Shown here: one piece after another, positions 53,716-62,569 of the stretch | Layout of the letters: the number at the start of each line of letters is the position of its first letter | Numbering within the stretch: the first letter of the stretch is position 1 | Assembly: GCA_021463345.1 (NCBI GenBank) | Contig: JAJTYM010000003.1 | Location: 1-64,000, forward strand | Source: Pseudobdellovibrionaceae bacterium | GTDB taxonomy: Bacteria > Bdellovibrionota > Bdellovibrionia > Bdellovibrionales > JAMPXM01 | Direction of reading: 5' to 3' | DNA: 64,000 nt | Notes under the pieces: model-generated | What the model was told of the DNA's origin: nothing | Database searches by the model: none | The model's input: the letters and a program-made list of their open reading frames with translations, nothing else | Translations under genes and position numbers: made by a program

Positions 53716-54824
53716 CACCCGACCACTTCGCGCACAGCCTGGATCACACGATCGACTTGTTCGTTCGTCATGTCAGAAAAAATAGGCAGGCTGATCACAC
53801 GTTTCGCGACGTTTTCCGCGACCGGCACTTGGTAACGATCGCGCAGGCTCGCGTACACCGGCTGATGATGCAGAGGCGAAGGATAATGCACCGAAGTCGG
53901 AACCCCTTTGTCTTTGAGTTTTGCGCCGAACGCATTGCGATCGTCGACCATCACCGTGTACTGCGCCCAAACGGAGCCACGATCGGACTTCACGAGCGGC
54001 GCGACGCACTTTTGTCCCATGCCATTGAACACTTCAGTGTAGCGGGCCGCGATCGCGTTGCGGCGGTCGAGTTCCCAGTCGTAGCGTTTGAGCTTTTCGA
54101 TCAGCACCGCGCACTGGATCGTGTCCAGTCGGCCGTTGATGCCCATCACCACGTGGTGATAGCGACTCTCTTGGCCGTGCACGCGGATCTGCGCCATTTT
54201 CTTGAACAGCGCTTCGTCGTTCGTGAACACAGCACCCCCGTCGCCGTAGCAGCCCAACGGTTTCGCCGGGAAGAAGCTCGTGGCGCCTACGAGAGACAAG
54301 TTGCAGCTCCTTTTGTCTTTGTAGGGTGCGCCGAAGCTTTGGGCCGCGTCTTCGATCACCGGAATGCCGTGCTTCGCGCCGATCGCGTTGATTTCATCGA
54401 AGTCGGCGGGTTGACCGTAGAGCGAAACCGGCATGATCGCCTTCGTTTTCGAGGTGATCGCCTTTTCGATTTTCGAAGGATCCATGTTGTAGGTGTCGGG
54501 TTGGATGTCGGTGAACACCGGAGTCGCGCCGACGAGCGAAATCACTTCGGCCGTAGCGAAAAAGGAAAACGGCGTCGTGATGACCTCGTCACCGTGGCCC
54601 ACACCGAGCGCCATCAGCGCCATCATCAACGCGTCAGTGCCGCTTGCGGCCGTGAGGCAGTACTTGGAGCCGATATAGGCGGAAAGCGCGTTTTCGCTTT
54701 CTTCGACCTCAGGCCCTAAAATGAATTGCCCGTGGTTGAGAACCGCTTGGATACGTTCGTTGATTTGTTTTTCTAGCGCTTTGTACTGGGGCTTTAAATC
54801 CAAAAACGGAATGCTCGCCGACAT
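53715..54824 (-). CDS. WbpE-like nucleotide-sugar aminotransferase (DegT family)
   Basis: A 369-residue PLP aminotransferase: HGQFILGPEV near 31-40, ASGTDALMMALMALGVG, EDAAQSFGA with the PLP aspartate, and TSFFPAKPLGCYGDGG with the PLP lysine. These are as in WbpE, which aminates UDP-3-keto-GlcNAc uronic acid. WbpA, WbpB, WbpD and WbpI partners are not recognised in the window, so the substrate may be another 3-keto sugar. ATG 54824 has an AAGGTG ribosome site. It is coupled to the ligase-like gene. Confidence 0.8.
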   Translation of the reverse strand: MSASIPFLDLKPQYKALEKQINERIQAVLNHGQFILGPEVEESENALSAYIGSKYCLTAASGTDALMMALMALGVGHGDEVITTPFSFFATAEVISLVGATPVFTDIQPDTYNMDPSKIEKAITSKTKAIMPVSLYGQPADFDEINAIGAKHGIPVIEDAAQSFGAPYKDKRSCNLSLVGATSFFPAKPLGCYGDGGAVFTNDEALFKKMAQIRVHGQESRYHHVVMGINGRLDTIQCAVLIEKLKRYDWELDRRNAIAARYTEVFNGMGQKCVAPLVKSDRGSVWAQYTVMVDDRNAFGAKLKDKGVPTSVHYPSPLHHQPVYASLRDRYQVPVAENVAKRVISLPIFSDMTNEQVDRVIQAVREVVG

Positions 54825-55015
54825 CGTTCACCTTCTGAAAACTTTAATAGGGAATGGGGCCACAATTGTCGGGTTTCGCGTTCAAGTCAACGCGAAATCA
54901 GGTCGCGGAGCACCGCCTAAGCCACTGAAAATACTTCCTAAAATGAACCAGCAAACGCCGCTCGCGAGATCTAGAGGAACTGCTCTGGCCACGAAAAACC
55001 AGCGTCACAAAACTA

Positions 55016-55443
55016 TTGGCGGAAGCCGATCGCCGCATTCTCGTCCTCGACGGCGCGACCGGAACGACTCCCCAAGGGATGAGCCTCACCGCCGCCGACT
55101 CCGGCGACCCCAAGCTCGAAGGCTGCAACGAGAATCTGATTCTCACCCGACCTGATGTCATCACTCGCGTGCACGAAACTTTTCTCGAAACCGGCTGCGA
55201 CATCGTCGAAATGAACACGTTCGGCGCGACTCCCCTCGTCCTCGCCGAGTACGGCCTGCAGGGCAAGTGGTACGAGATCAATATTCGTTCGGTTATCCGG
55301 CTTGCCCCAACCTCGAAGGCCAGGTCCTGCTCTTCGAACTCTTGAATCCGTCCGAGGTCGGTGTGAAACTGACTGAAGGCCTCATGATGGATCCGGAAGC
55401 GAGCGCCTTCCACCATCCGCAAACGAAGTATTTCGGAGTGTAA
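55016..55443 (+). pseudogene. metH: metH relict: N-terminal and C-terminal ends joined by a large internal deletion
   Basis: From TTG 55016 about 90 residues match the start of the homocysteine-binding domain of cobalamin-dependent methionine synthase (RILVLDGATGT, LEGCNENL, DIVEMNTFGAT, EYGLQGKWYEIN). From about 55288, in a different frame, the sequence reads YSFGYPACPNLEGQVLLFEL ... LTEGLMMDPEASAF ... KYFGV, the end of the MetH activation domain, stopping at 55443. MetH proteins are about 1200 residues; the middle, including the rest of the homocysteine domain and the folate, cobalamin and SAM domains, is gone. Only one base lies before the ATG of metF, so the original metH-metF order is preserved. 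Confidence 0.8.
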
Positions 55444-56394
55444 ATGACCCGCCTGCCGTTCGCGCCTGACGTCAAAATCATCGACCTCATCAGTCAGTCG
55501 GCGTTCACGCTCTCGGCCGAAGTCATTCCCCCACGCAATGGCGCCGCGCAAGCCGATATCCTGGGCCAGATCTCGGCACTCGTCGAAGCGGGCGCACAGT
55601 TTTTGTCCGTCACCAAAGGTGCGGGCGGCAGCCTCCGTGGCGGCAGCCTCCCCATCGCGCAATTGATCAAAGAAAGTTTTCGCACGCCGTGTATCGCGCA
55701 CTTCACTTGCCGCGATCTTCGGCCCGAAGAAGTTGAAAATCAGATCATGGACCATCACTACTTCGGCATCCGCAATATTTTGGCGCTGCGGGGCGATCCG
55801 CCGACCGGCGAGACGGAATGGAAACAACGACCCGAGGCGCACAACTACGCCTATCAGCTGATCGCGCAAATCCGCGACCTCAACTCCGGAAAGTACCTCG
55901 AACGCAAAGGATTTAAAATCGACAAACGCGAAGCCACCGACTTTTGCATCGGCTCCGCCGTTTATCCGGATCATCCTAACCTTGAAGAGCGCATCGAGTT
56001 CTTCCGCATGAAGGTTGAGGCGGGCGCTGAGTACGCGATCACGCAGATGCTTTTCTCGCCGGACTCGTATTACGATTTCCTCGAACGCTGCGCCAAGGCC
56101 CACACCCAAGTACCGGTTTTACCTGGCACACGCATTCTGAGGTCGCAGGCTCAAGCCCGCAAAATGGCGACGCGCTTCGAAGTCACGATGCCTGATTCGT
56201 TCCTCAAAACTCTTCCCAAAGAAGACGGCGAAACCTCGCCCGAACAAATCCTCGAGCCGTTCTATAAGCTCACGGAAAAGTTCAAAGCCGCGGGCGCGCC
56301 CGGAATACACCTATTCGTTTTGAGCGACACGGACCTCTGTTGCCGGGCTCTTAAATCGATGGCGGTTGACCAAGCCCAAGCAAAAATCGGCTAA
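55444..56394 (+). CDS. metF: Methylenetetrahydrofolate reductase
   Basis: A 316-residue MetF TIM-barrel flavoprotein. FTLSAEVIPPRNG (catalytic glutamate), THFTC-like AHFTCRD, ILALRGDPP and the AEYAITQMLFSPDSYYDF block are all characteristic. It reduces methylenetetrahydrofolate to methyl-THF for methionine synthesis. ATG 55444 directly follows the stop of the metH relict. Methyl-THF use now depends on another methionine synthase (MetE or a second MetH) elsewhere in the genome. Confidence 0.92.
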   Translation: MTRLPFAPDVKIIDLISQSAFTLSAEVIPPRNGAAQADILGQISALVEAGAQFLSVTKGAGGSLRGGSLPIAQLIKESFRTPCIAHFTCRDLRPEEVENQIMDHHYFGIRNILALRGDPPTGETEWKQRPEAHNYAYQLIAQIRDLNSGKYLERKGFKIDKREATDFCIGSAVYPDHPNLEERIEFFRMKVEAGAEYAITQMLFSPDSYYDFLERCAKAHTQVPVLPGTRILRSQAQARKMATRFEVTMPDSFLKTLPKEDGETSPEQILEPFYKLTEKFKAAGAPGIHLFVLSDTDLCCRALKSMAVDQAQAKIG

Positions 56395-56505
56395 ACAGCT
56401 GAAATCGTTAGATCAATCGACCAGCAAGACGGCTTTCGTTTTGACCACCGCTCAAGCCCGTGGCAGAATCTCGAGGGCACGAAGTGTGTGCCTTTGGAGC
56501 AGCAA

Positions 56506-58425
56506 ATGACTTTCAAGCAGACCTTCGCGCAGATCCGCCGGATTTCGTCCAAGCACATGGGTGTGGATATTCTCGTGATTCTCGCGAGCGCCTACGCCGC
56601 CATCTACTTACGCGTCGGCTTCGATCTCTTCCCCTTTTACGCGAAAATCCTGAACTCGTACCTGCCCGCGATCCTCGTCATCCGCCTCGCCTGCATGATC
56701 GCCTTCGGCTGTTACTCGGTGATGTGGCGCTACATCTCGACCATCGATGCCGCGCGGCTCGCGAAAGCCATCGCGCTTTCGACCGCGATCATTGTGGCGA
56801 TCACGTTTTTCTTATCGGGCGAGGTCATGCGCCTTCCCCGCACCTTTTACGTCATCGACGCGCTGCTGGCCGCCATCGGCCTGATGGGCGCGCGCCTCTA
56901 CCGCCGCCTGCTTTACGAAGGCCGCGCCAACCGCGAATCGCGCTCGGGCAAGCGCACCTTGATCTATGGTGCCGGCGAAAACGGGCGGCTACTCGCCCAC
57001 CGTTTCAAGTCCGACTCGGCACTCGATACGAACGTCGTCGGTTTCATCGACGATGCCAACAAAAAGGCGGACCTGATCATTCAAGGCGTGCCGGTACTCG
57101 GCAACCGGGCGGCGCTTGCGCATGTGATCGAGAAATTCGAAATCACGCAGCTGATCGTCGCGATCCCCGATATGCCGGGCGAAGTCCTGCGCGAGCTCGT
57201 GCTCGCCACGCGCCCCTACAACATCAAACCGCGCGTGGTGACCCGAGCGAGCGAGAACAAAAAGAATTCCGTCGAAATTTATCGTGAGATCGAGCTCCCC
57301 GATCTTCTCAACCGCCCCAAACGCACGATGGATCTTTCGCCCGTTCGTGAGCTCGTGCGCGGCAAACGCGTGCTCGTCACTGGCGCCGGCGGCTCTATCG
57401 GCTCGGAGCTCGCGCGCCAGATCATGCAAAACGAGCCGGGGCGCCTGCTCCTGCTCGACCACAGCGAGTACAACCTCTACGAAATCGACAAAGAGTTGCG
57501 CCTTTCCACGCACGATACGAAACAAGTCGTGCCACTCATGATCGATCTCAAGGACGAAGCGAGCTTGCGTACGGCGATGCTCGAGTACGCGCCCGAAGTC
57601 GTCTTCCACGCCGCCGCCTACAAACACGTGCATCTAGTCGAATCGAACCCGTATCCATCGATCCTCAACAACGTCGCCGGCACCAAAACGCTTCTCGAGC
57701 TCAGCCGCGAAGTCGGCGTCGACACGTTCCTGATGATCTCTACCGACAAGGCCGTGAACCCCGCGGGCGTCATGGGCTCCACCAAACGCGTCTGCGAACT
57801 GCTCGTGACCGCGATGGCGCTCGAAACCGGCAGGCGCTATTGCTCCACCCGCTTCGGCAACGTGCTCGGCAGCAGCGGCAGCCTCATCCCGCTCCTCAAG
57901 ACGCAGATCCAGAACGGCGGGCCGGTCACGGTCACGCATCCCGACATGACCCGCTTCTTCATGCTCATCCCCGAAGCCGTTTCTCTAGTTCTGACCGCCG
58001 CGACAATCGCGCGGCCCGGCGACATCAACGTGCTTCGCATGGGCGAACCGGTGAAGATCCTCGATATCGCAAGCAGCTTGATTTCTCTGATGGGTAAAAC
58101 CGAAGGCGAGATCCCGATCGTCTTTACGGGCCTTCGCCCCGGCGAAAAAATGTTCGAAGAGCTCTACATCCGCGGTGACGAGCTCACGACTGTCCATCCC
58201 GACATCCTCACGCTCACCAACGGCGACTCCGAGATGGCAAGCGAGCCGGGCGAAATCATCCGCGTCCGCCGCACCGTCGACGAGATGATCGTTGCGGCCG
58301 GCGAAGGCTCGAAGGAAGCTCTTTTCAAACTCAACGAGCTCGTGAAGTCGAACTATGTGCCCGCGGCCGACGAACACAAAGACGGCGGCACGATCACGTA
58401 CTTCCATAGCCCGACTCATCACTGA
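56506..58425 (+). CDS. wbpM: WbpM/PglF/CapD-type UDP-GlcNAc 4,6-dehydratase, membrane bound
   Basis: A 639-residue protein. About four hydrophobic segments in the first 135 residues are followed by a first Rossmann domain (IYGAGENGRLLAH) and a second, catalytic domain (VTGAGGSIGSELARQI, STDKAVNP, MGSTKR with methionine in place of the usual catalytic tyrosine). This is the WbpM pattern. It forms UDP-4-keto-6-deoxy-GlcNAc, the substrate for WbpV/WbpK-like reductases at 0.7 and 3 kb and, via them, of the WbpL-like transferase. ATG at 56506 has GGAG 7 bases upstream. Confidence 0.9.
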   Translation: MTFKQTFAQIRRISSKHMGVDILVILASAYAAIYLRVGFDLFPFYAKILNSYLPAILVIRLACMIAFGCYSVMWRYISTIDAARLAKAIALSTAIIVAITFFLSGEVMRLPRTFYVIDALLAAIGLMGARLYRRLLYEGRANRESRSGKRTLIYGAGENGRLLAHRFKSDSALDTNVVGFIDDANKKADLIIQGVPVLGNRAALAHVIEKFEITQLIVAIPDMPGEVLRELVLATRPYNIKPRVVTRASENKKNSVEIYREIELPDLLNRPKRTMDLSPVRELVRGKRVLVTGAGGSIGSELARQIMQNEPGRLLLLDHSEYNLYEIDKELRLSTHDTKQVVPLMIDLKDEASLRTAMLEYAPEVVFHAAAYKHVHLVESNPYPSILNNVAGTKTLLELSREVGVDTFLMISTDKAVNPAGVMGSTKRVCELLVTAMALETGRRYCSTRFGNVLGSSGSLIPLLKTQIQNGGPVTVTHPDMTRFFMLIPEAVSLVLTAATIARPGDINVLRMGEPVKILDIASSLISLMGKTEGEIPIVFTGLRPGEKMFEELYIRGDELTTVHPDILTLTNGDSEMASEPGEIIRVRRTVDEMIVAAGEGSKEALFKLNELVKSNYVPAADEHKDGGTITYFHSPTHH

Positions 58426-58676
58426 ACCAACAAAGTCGAGAGCGTCAGCACCCTCTTGCGATACTTCGTCTCCGCTTATACCACTCGCCGCAAGCGGCAG
58501 GGGTTTACGCATCAATCCACTGATTTATTCACCGAGGTCGAAAGACTGGGTCTGATTCCTATCCACTAAACCTAAGCGAACCAATCATCAGTAGATGAAG
58601 CAGTCGGTCACATACGGTTTTCTGCTGTCGTAACTCTGGTTTCTAGCTAACCTTTGCTTATTCAAGAGGAGTTTTG

Positions 58677-59201
58677 ATGACCTTCATGCTCAAGCAGATC
58701 TTCTCGCTCTTCAAACTGCTCAACTCGGATACAGGACACAACCAGATCGCGGCGGGAATCGCCTGCGGCTTGATCCTCGGCTTCGCCCCTGTCTTTTCGT
58801 TGCAAACGACCCTCGTGATCTTCTTGCTCTTCTTCTTCCGAATCCAAATCGGCGCCGCAACGGTGACTGCGGTCTTTTTCAAGTTCATCGCTTGGACGCT
58901 GGATCCGGTCAGCAATTCGATCGGCATAATGGTTCTTGAAATGGAAGTGCCCCGCCCGACGTTCGAAATACTCTACAACATGCCGATCGTGCCGCTCACC
59001 CGCTTCTATAACAGCCTAGTCATGGGCGCGGGCGTGCTCTCGATCCTTCTTGCCCCCATCGTTTTTTTCGTCTCCAAAGCGCTGATCATAAAATACCGCG
59101 CGATGATCGTCGCCCGCATCAAAGACACGAAGTCCTTCAAAGCGATGAAAGCGACCGCATTCTACAAGTGGTACGCCAAATACGACGAACTCTACGGCTA
59201 A
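58677..59201 (+). CDS. TIGR03546-like small membrane protein
   Basis: A 174-residue protein with three or four hydrophobic segments: IAAGIACGLILGFAPVFSLQTTLVIFLLFF, GAATVTAVFFKFIAWTLDPVSN and VLSILLAPIVFFVSKALII. The start resembles DUF2062-like proteins and the whole looks like the TIGR03546 family, found next to TIGR03545 in some outer-membrane bacteria (remembered assignment). Function unknown. ATG at 58677 has AAGAGGAG upstream. The TIGR03545-like gene follows 15 bases downstream. The 251-base gap before it holds no gene that I can see. Confidence 0.7.
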   Translation: MTFMLKQIFSLFKLLNSDTGHNQIAAGIACGLILGFAPVFSLQTTLVIFLLFFFRIQIGAATVTAVFFKFIAWTLDPVSNSIGIMVLEMEVPRPTFEILYNMPIVPLTRFYNSLVMGAGVLSILLAPIVFFVSKALIIKYRAMIVARIKDTKSFKAMKATAFYKWYAKYDELYG

Positions 59202-59216
59202 GGACAAGGTAACAAC

Positions 59217-61169
59217 ATGACCGAACAAACCAACACGAATCCAGAGCCAAGAGTAGAAAAAAAACCTAAGAAAAAGGGCCCGATCCGCCTCGAGGCGATC
59301 ATCCCCTTTGTGATCTTCGTCGCACTCACCTGGCTATATTTCGCGCTCTTTTTCGATGGCCATGTTCGGCGCGCCATCGAGTTCGGCGGCACGTACGCCA
59401 ATGGCGCCGAGGTGAACATCGGCAACGTGAGGACGAGCTTCCTCGGAGCATCGCTCGAAATCTCGGACATCCAAGTCACCAACGCCAACGAGCCGACCAA
59501 AAACACGGTTCAGATCGGCAAAATCAGGTGGAAGATGCTCTGGGACGCGCTCCTGCGCGGCAAGGTCGCCATCAATGAGGCGAGCATCCTCGAGATCGGC
59601 ATCGGAACCCAACGCCAGCGCCCCGGCCGTGTTCTTCCTAAAGACCCTCCCGGTACGAAATCCGCCAGCGAGAAGCTCCGCGAAGCCGCCCTTGAAGAGG
59701 CGAAAAAGCAGTTCGACGGCAATGTGCTCAGCGACGTCGCGGCCATACTCGGCGGCGTCGACCCGAAAGAGCAGCTCAAAAGCATCGGCGACCAGCTTTC
59801 CTCGGTCGTCCGCACCAAGGAGCTTCAAAACGAGCTCAAGAAAAAAGAGCGGGAGTGGAAGGATCGCATCGCATCCCTGCCGCAGTCGAAAGACCTCAAA
59901 GACATCGAAAGCCGCATCAAAGCGGTCAAAGTCGACAGATTCAACGGGCCGCTCGAGGTTCAGCAAAGCATCCGGGAGCTGGACGCCATCCGTAAGGACG
60001 TCGACGCGCGTGTCAAAGCCGTCGATGAGGCCTCGAAGACCCTCGGCTCAGACGTGAATACGTACTCTAAGGCTCTTGCCGAACTCGAAGCTCAGGTCAG
60101 AAAAGACATCGACGACATCGAGAAACGCCTGAAAATTCCCGAACTCGACGTCAAAAGCATCGCCGGGGACCTCTTCGGCAACCTGTTCCTCGCGAAGGTG
60201 GAACAAGCACAAGGCTACATGGAAAAAGCCCGCCGTTACATGCCGCCGAAAAAGACGGCTGCGGAAAAAGCCGAGTTCCAACCGCCGACGCCGCGCGAAC
60301 GGGCCGCCGGCCGCAATTACAAGTTCGGTCGCCCGAACTCATACCCGCTCTTCTGGCTGCAGAAAGCGGAGATCAGTTCGAAGTCAGCCGGATCCGAGTT
60401 CTCAGGAGACGTGACAGGCACACTCACCAACCTCACCGACGATCCGCCGATCATCGGCAAACCCACCGTGCTCACGTTCAAGGGCGATTTCCCAAAGCAA
60501 GATATGAGCGGCGTGCTCGGTGAAGTGATCATTGATCATACGACCGACCAACCGATGGAGCAACTGACGGCCAAAGTCGCGAACTTCCGGGTCAAAGGCC
60601 AATCCCTCGTGAGTTCGACCGACGTGCAACTAGGGTTCAAACAAGCCCGAGCGGGCTCCGAGCTTAAAGTGAAGCTGGAGCGAGAAAACGTAACGATCAC
60701 CTCCGAGTCGGCGTTTTCAAACATTGATTATCTGATCGACGCAAAAAAACCGATCGTGAAGGACATCTTGACCAATGTGATCAAAAGCGTGCCACTCGTC
60801 ACGCTCAATGCGGGCCTGAGCGGCACATGGTCTTCCCTCGACTTCAATCTGAATACGAATCTAGGACCCGAACTACAAAAGGGATTCGAAAAAGAGCTTC
60901 AAACGCGGATCACGGAAGCCCGTACGAAAATTAAATCGTTCGTCGATGGGAAAATCGGCGCGGAGAAAGAAAACCTGATGGCCGAATACAAAAAAATCGA
61001 AAGTCAGATGAAAGGCCAAATCGATGCAAAAAAGGCCGAGATCGACAAATTCAAAGCCCAAATCGATGAAGCAAAAGCCAAAACCCTCAAAGACTCCGGC
61101 AAAAAGCTCGAGCAAGAAGCCAAAAAGGGCCTCGACAGCCTTTTAAAGAGCAAAAAACTCGGCTTCTAA
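59217..61169 (+). CDS. TIGR03545-like large membrane-anchored coiled-coil protein
   Basis: A 650-residue protein: a short cytoplasmic N-terminus rich in lysine, one hydrophobic anchor (AIIPFVIFVALTWLYFALFF), then a large extracytoplasmic region with AsmA-like beta strands, a long charged coiled-coil region at about 150-330, and a lysine-rich C-terminal coiled coil. The pairing with the small membrane protein upstream matches the TIGR03545/TIGR03546 pair. A role in the cell envelope, perhaps lipid or glycan transport, is guesswork from AsmA resemblance; no catalytic motif is seen. Confidence 0.65.
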   Translation: MTEQTNTNPEPRVEKKPKKKGPIRLEAIIPFVIFVALTWLYFALFFDGHVRRAIEFGGTYANGAEVNIGNVRTSFLGASLEISDIQVTNANEPTKNTVQIGKIRWKMLWDALLRGKVAINEASILEIGIGTQRQRPGRVLPKDPPGTKSASEKLREAALEEAKKQFDGNVLSDVAAILGGVDPKEQLKSIGDQLSSVVRTKELQNELKKKEREWKDRIASLPQSKDLKDIESRIKAVKVDRFNGPLEVQQSIRELDAIRKDVDARVKAVDEASKTLGSDVNTYSKALAELEAQVRKDIDDIEKRLKIPELDVKSIAGDLFGNLFLAKVEQAQGYMEKARRYMPPKKTAAEKAEFQPPTPRERAAGRNYKFGRPNSYPLFWLQKAEISSKSAGSEFSGDVTGTLTNLTDDPPIIGKPTVLTFKGDFPKQDMSGVLGEVIIDHTTDQPMEQLTAKVANFRVKGQSLVSSTDVQLGFKQARAGSELKVKLERENVTITSESAFSNIDYLIDAKKPIVKDILTNVIKSVPLVTLNAGLSGTWSSLDFNLNTNLGPELQKGFEKELQTRITEARTKIKSFVDGKIGAEKENLMAEYKKIESQMKGQIDAKKAEIDKFKAQIDEAKAKTLKDSGKKLEQEAKKGLDSLLKSKKLGF

Positions 61170-61214
61170 ACGAGCGCGACCGAATCGTCTTTCACCTAAT
61201 TTCAACAGGCCGTC

Positions 61215-61826
61215 TTAATTCGTGACGTTTTCGCCAACTGCCTTCGTCATACCGCTGAAGGTGGTATCGCCCGTTACGAGGGTTCGGAAGTATTCAATCG
61301 CGTCGGGAGTAGCCCAATCATCGATGCCGATGACTTTACGGATGAGTTTGAGGTCTTTGCCCACCAGAAAACTCTCCGGGATCTTGCCGACTCCGTAGGA
61401 GTCGGCAACTTTGCGGCTCGGATCCCAGAGAATTTCCATATGGGATTTTGGGAGATCGAAGGCTTGGAGAAACGCGTCCATATCCACACGGCTTTCGTCA
61501 GTCGAAACGGCGACAAGCACAACCTCGCCCTTGAAATGATCGATAAGCTTGATGAGCGAAGGAAATTCTTCAACGCACGGATTGCACCAAGATGCCCAGA
61601 AATTTACGATCAAAATTTTGCCTTTGACCGAACCGAGATCAAATGGCTTCCCATCGGATCGCGGCAACGTGAATGAAGGCACTCCCTCTTTTTCCATCTT
61701 ATCTATCAGATAGAAATGCTTAGGCTTCTCGCGAACCGGAAGCTGGTCCTGATATCGCCAAAACCAGTAACCGCCGCCCACAATGAGCGCCAGGCTCAGA
61801 ATCGCGCCTCTCACGTAGACGTTCAT
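61215..61826 (-). CDS. TlpA/ResA-like thioredoxin-fold protein
   Basis: A 203-residue protein. An N-terminal hydrophobic segment (residues 5-22) is a signal anchor; then a thioredoxin fold with the active site FWASWCNPC followed by a conserved cis-proline segment KIPESFLV. These are periplasmic thiol-disulfide reductases that act in cytochrome c maturation or related roles. ATG at 61826 gives a sensible signal sequence. It is convergent with the TIGR03545-like gene. Confidence 0.85.
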   Translation of the reverse strand: MNVYVRGAILSLALIVGGGYWFWRYQDQLPVREKPKHFYLIDKMEKEGVPSFTLPRSDGKPFDLGSVKGKILIVNFWASWCNPCVEEFPSLIKLIDHFKGEVVLVAVSTDESRVDMDAFLQAFDLPKSHMEILWDPSRKVADSYGVGKIPESFLVGKDLKLIRKVIGIDDWATPDAIEYFRTLVTGDTTFSGMTKAVGENVTN

Positions 61827-61887
61827 GCTGCACCTCATGTCAATCGTCGCCAGAGAGTAACACGGAGCCAGTAGGATTCAGACATAA

Positions 61888-61919
61888 AAAACCCGCTCAG
61901 CGCAAGCAGAGCGGGTTTT
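61888..61919 (-). terminator. Rho-independent terminator of the rplQ operon
   Basis: An 11-base perfect inverted repeat, AAAACCCGCTC at 61888-61898 and GAGCGGGTTTT at 61909-61919 on the plus strand, with a 10-base loop. It lies 26 bases past the rplQ stop, and its T run on the minus strand fits termination of the alpha operon. Confidence 0.85.
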
Positions 61920-61944
61920 AAAATTCACTCGTTCCAGAATATGA

Positions 61945-62496
61945 TCAGCCGCGGAGGACCTTACGTGCGTCCTGTTGTGCCTTGCGGATACGTTTCTTCT
62001 TAAGAGCAGCGAGGCGAACTAAACGCCTATCTTTCTGCGGGACAACTGCCTTCGCGTCAACAGCTTCCGTCGTGGCCTTTTTGCCTTTAGGCGATTCCAC
62101 CGGCTGCGAAGACATTTTTGCCGGCTTGTAGTCAACAAATTCGATGTACGCCATCTCGGCACGATCGCCAGGTCGTTGGCCCAACTTCAAAATTCGGGTG
62201 TAACCACCTTCACGAGTTTCGAAGTGAGGAGCGAGATCATTCATAAGCGCCGCCACGGTGTTCTCGTTCGGGTAGCGCGACATGAGCAAGCGGCGCATAT
62301 GCATCGATCGTTCTTTATCAAGGCCGCGTTTGCTTAAAGTTACTGCGCGCTCAGCATGCCTACGCAGTTCCTTCGCCTTAGCCAACGTCGTCTTAATGCG
62401 GCCATGCTCAACCAACGAAACCACCAAACCGCGAATCAAGGCTTTACGGGGGCCCGTTTTGCGTCCGAACGTACTCACTCTCGCTCTGTGTCTCAT
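61945..62496 (-). CDS. rplQ: 50S ribosomal protein L17
   Basis: A 183-residue L17. The core MRHRARVSTFGRKTGPRKAL ... EGGYTRILKLGQRPGDRAEMAYIEFVDY is highly conserved over about 125 residues. A basic C-terminal extension of about 55 residues (to KKKRIRKAQQDARKVLRG) is longer than in E. coli and unusual in composition. The gene follows rpoA in the alpha operon and is closed by the terminator at 61888-61919. Confidence 0.97.
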   Translation of the reverse strand: MRHRARVSTFGRKTGPRKALIRGLVVSLVEHGRIKTTLAKAKELRRHAERAVTLSKRGLDKERSMHMRRLLMSRYPNENTVAALMNDLAPHFETREGGYTRILKLGQRPGDRAEMAYIEFVDYKPAKMSSQPVESPKGKKATTEAVDAKAVVPQKDRRLVRLAALKKKRIRKAQQDARKVLRG

Positions 62497-62569
62497 AGCT
62501 ACTCACCTATTCAGCTGCCAGCCCTTCGGGCTCTCACGTCGTTCCCGCGATATGCGGGAGTCCAAGTTA

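Noticed and set aside
54898-56109. A 403-codon minus-strand open frame over metH relict and metF
   Set aside because: It is the antisense shadow of metF and the metH relict; its sequence is low-complexity arginine/alanine-rich and matches no family.
58426-58676. Terminator after wbpM
   Set aside because: CCGC-AA-GCGG is a very short hairpin with no T run, so it is not a supported terminator.
58658-58927. Minus-strand open frames opposite the TIGR03546-like gene
   Set aside because: They are antisense to a gene with a good ribosome site and conserved hydrophobic pattern, and they show no recognisable domain.
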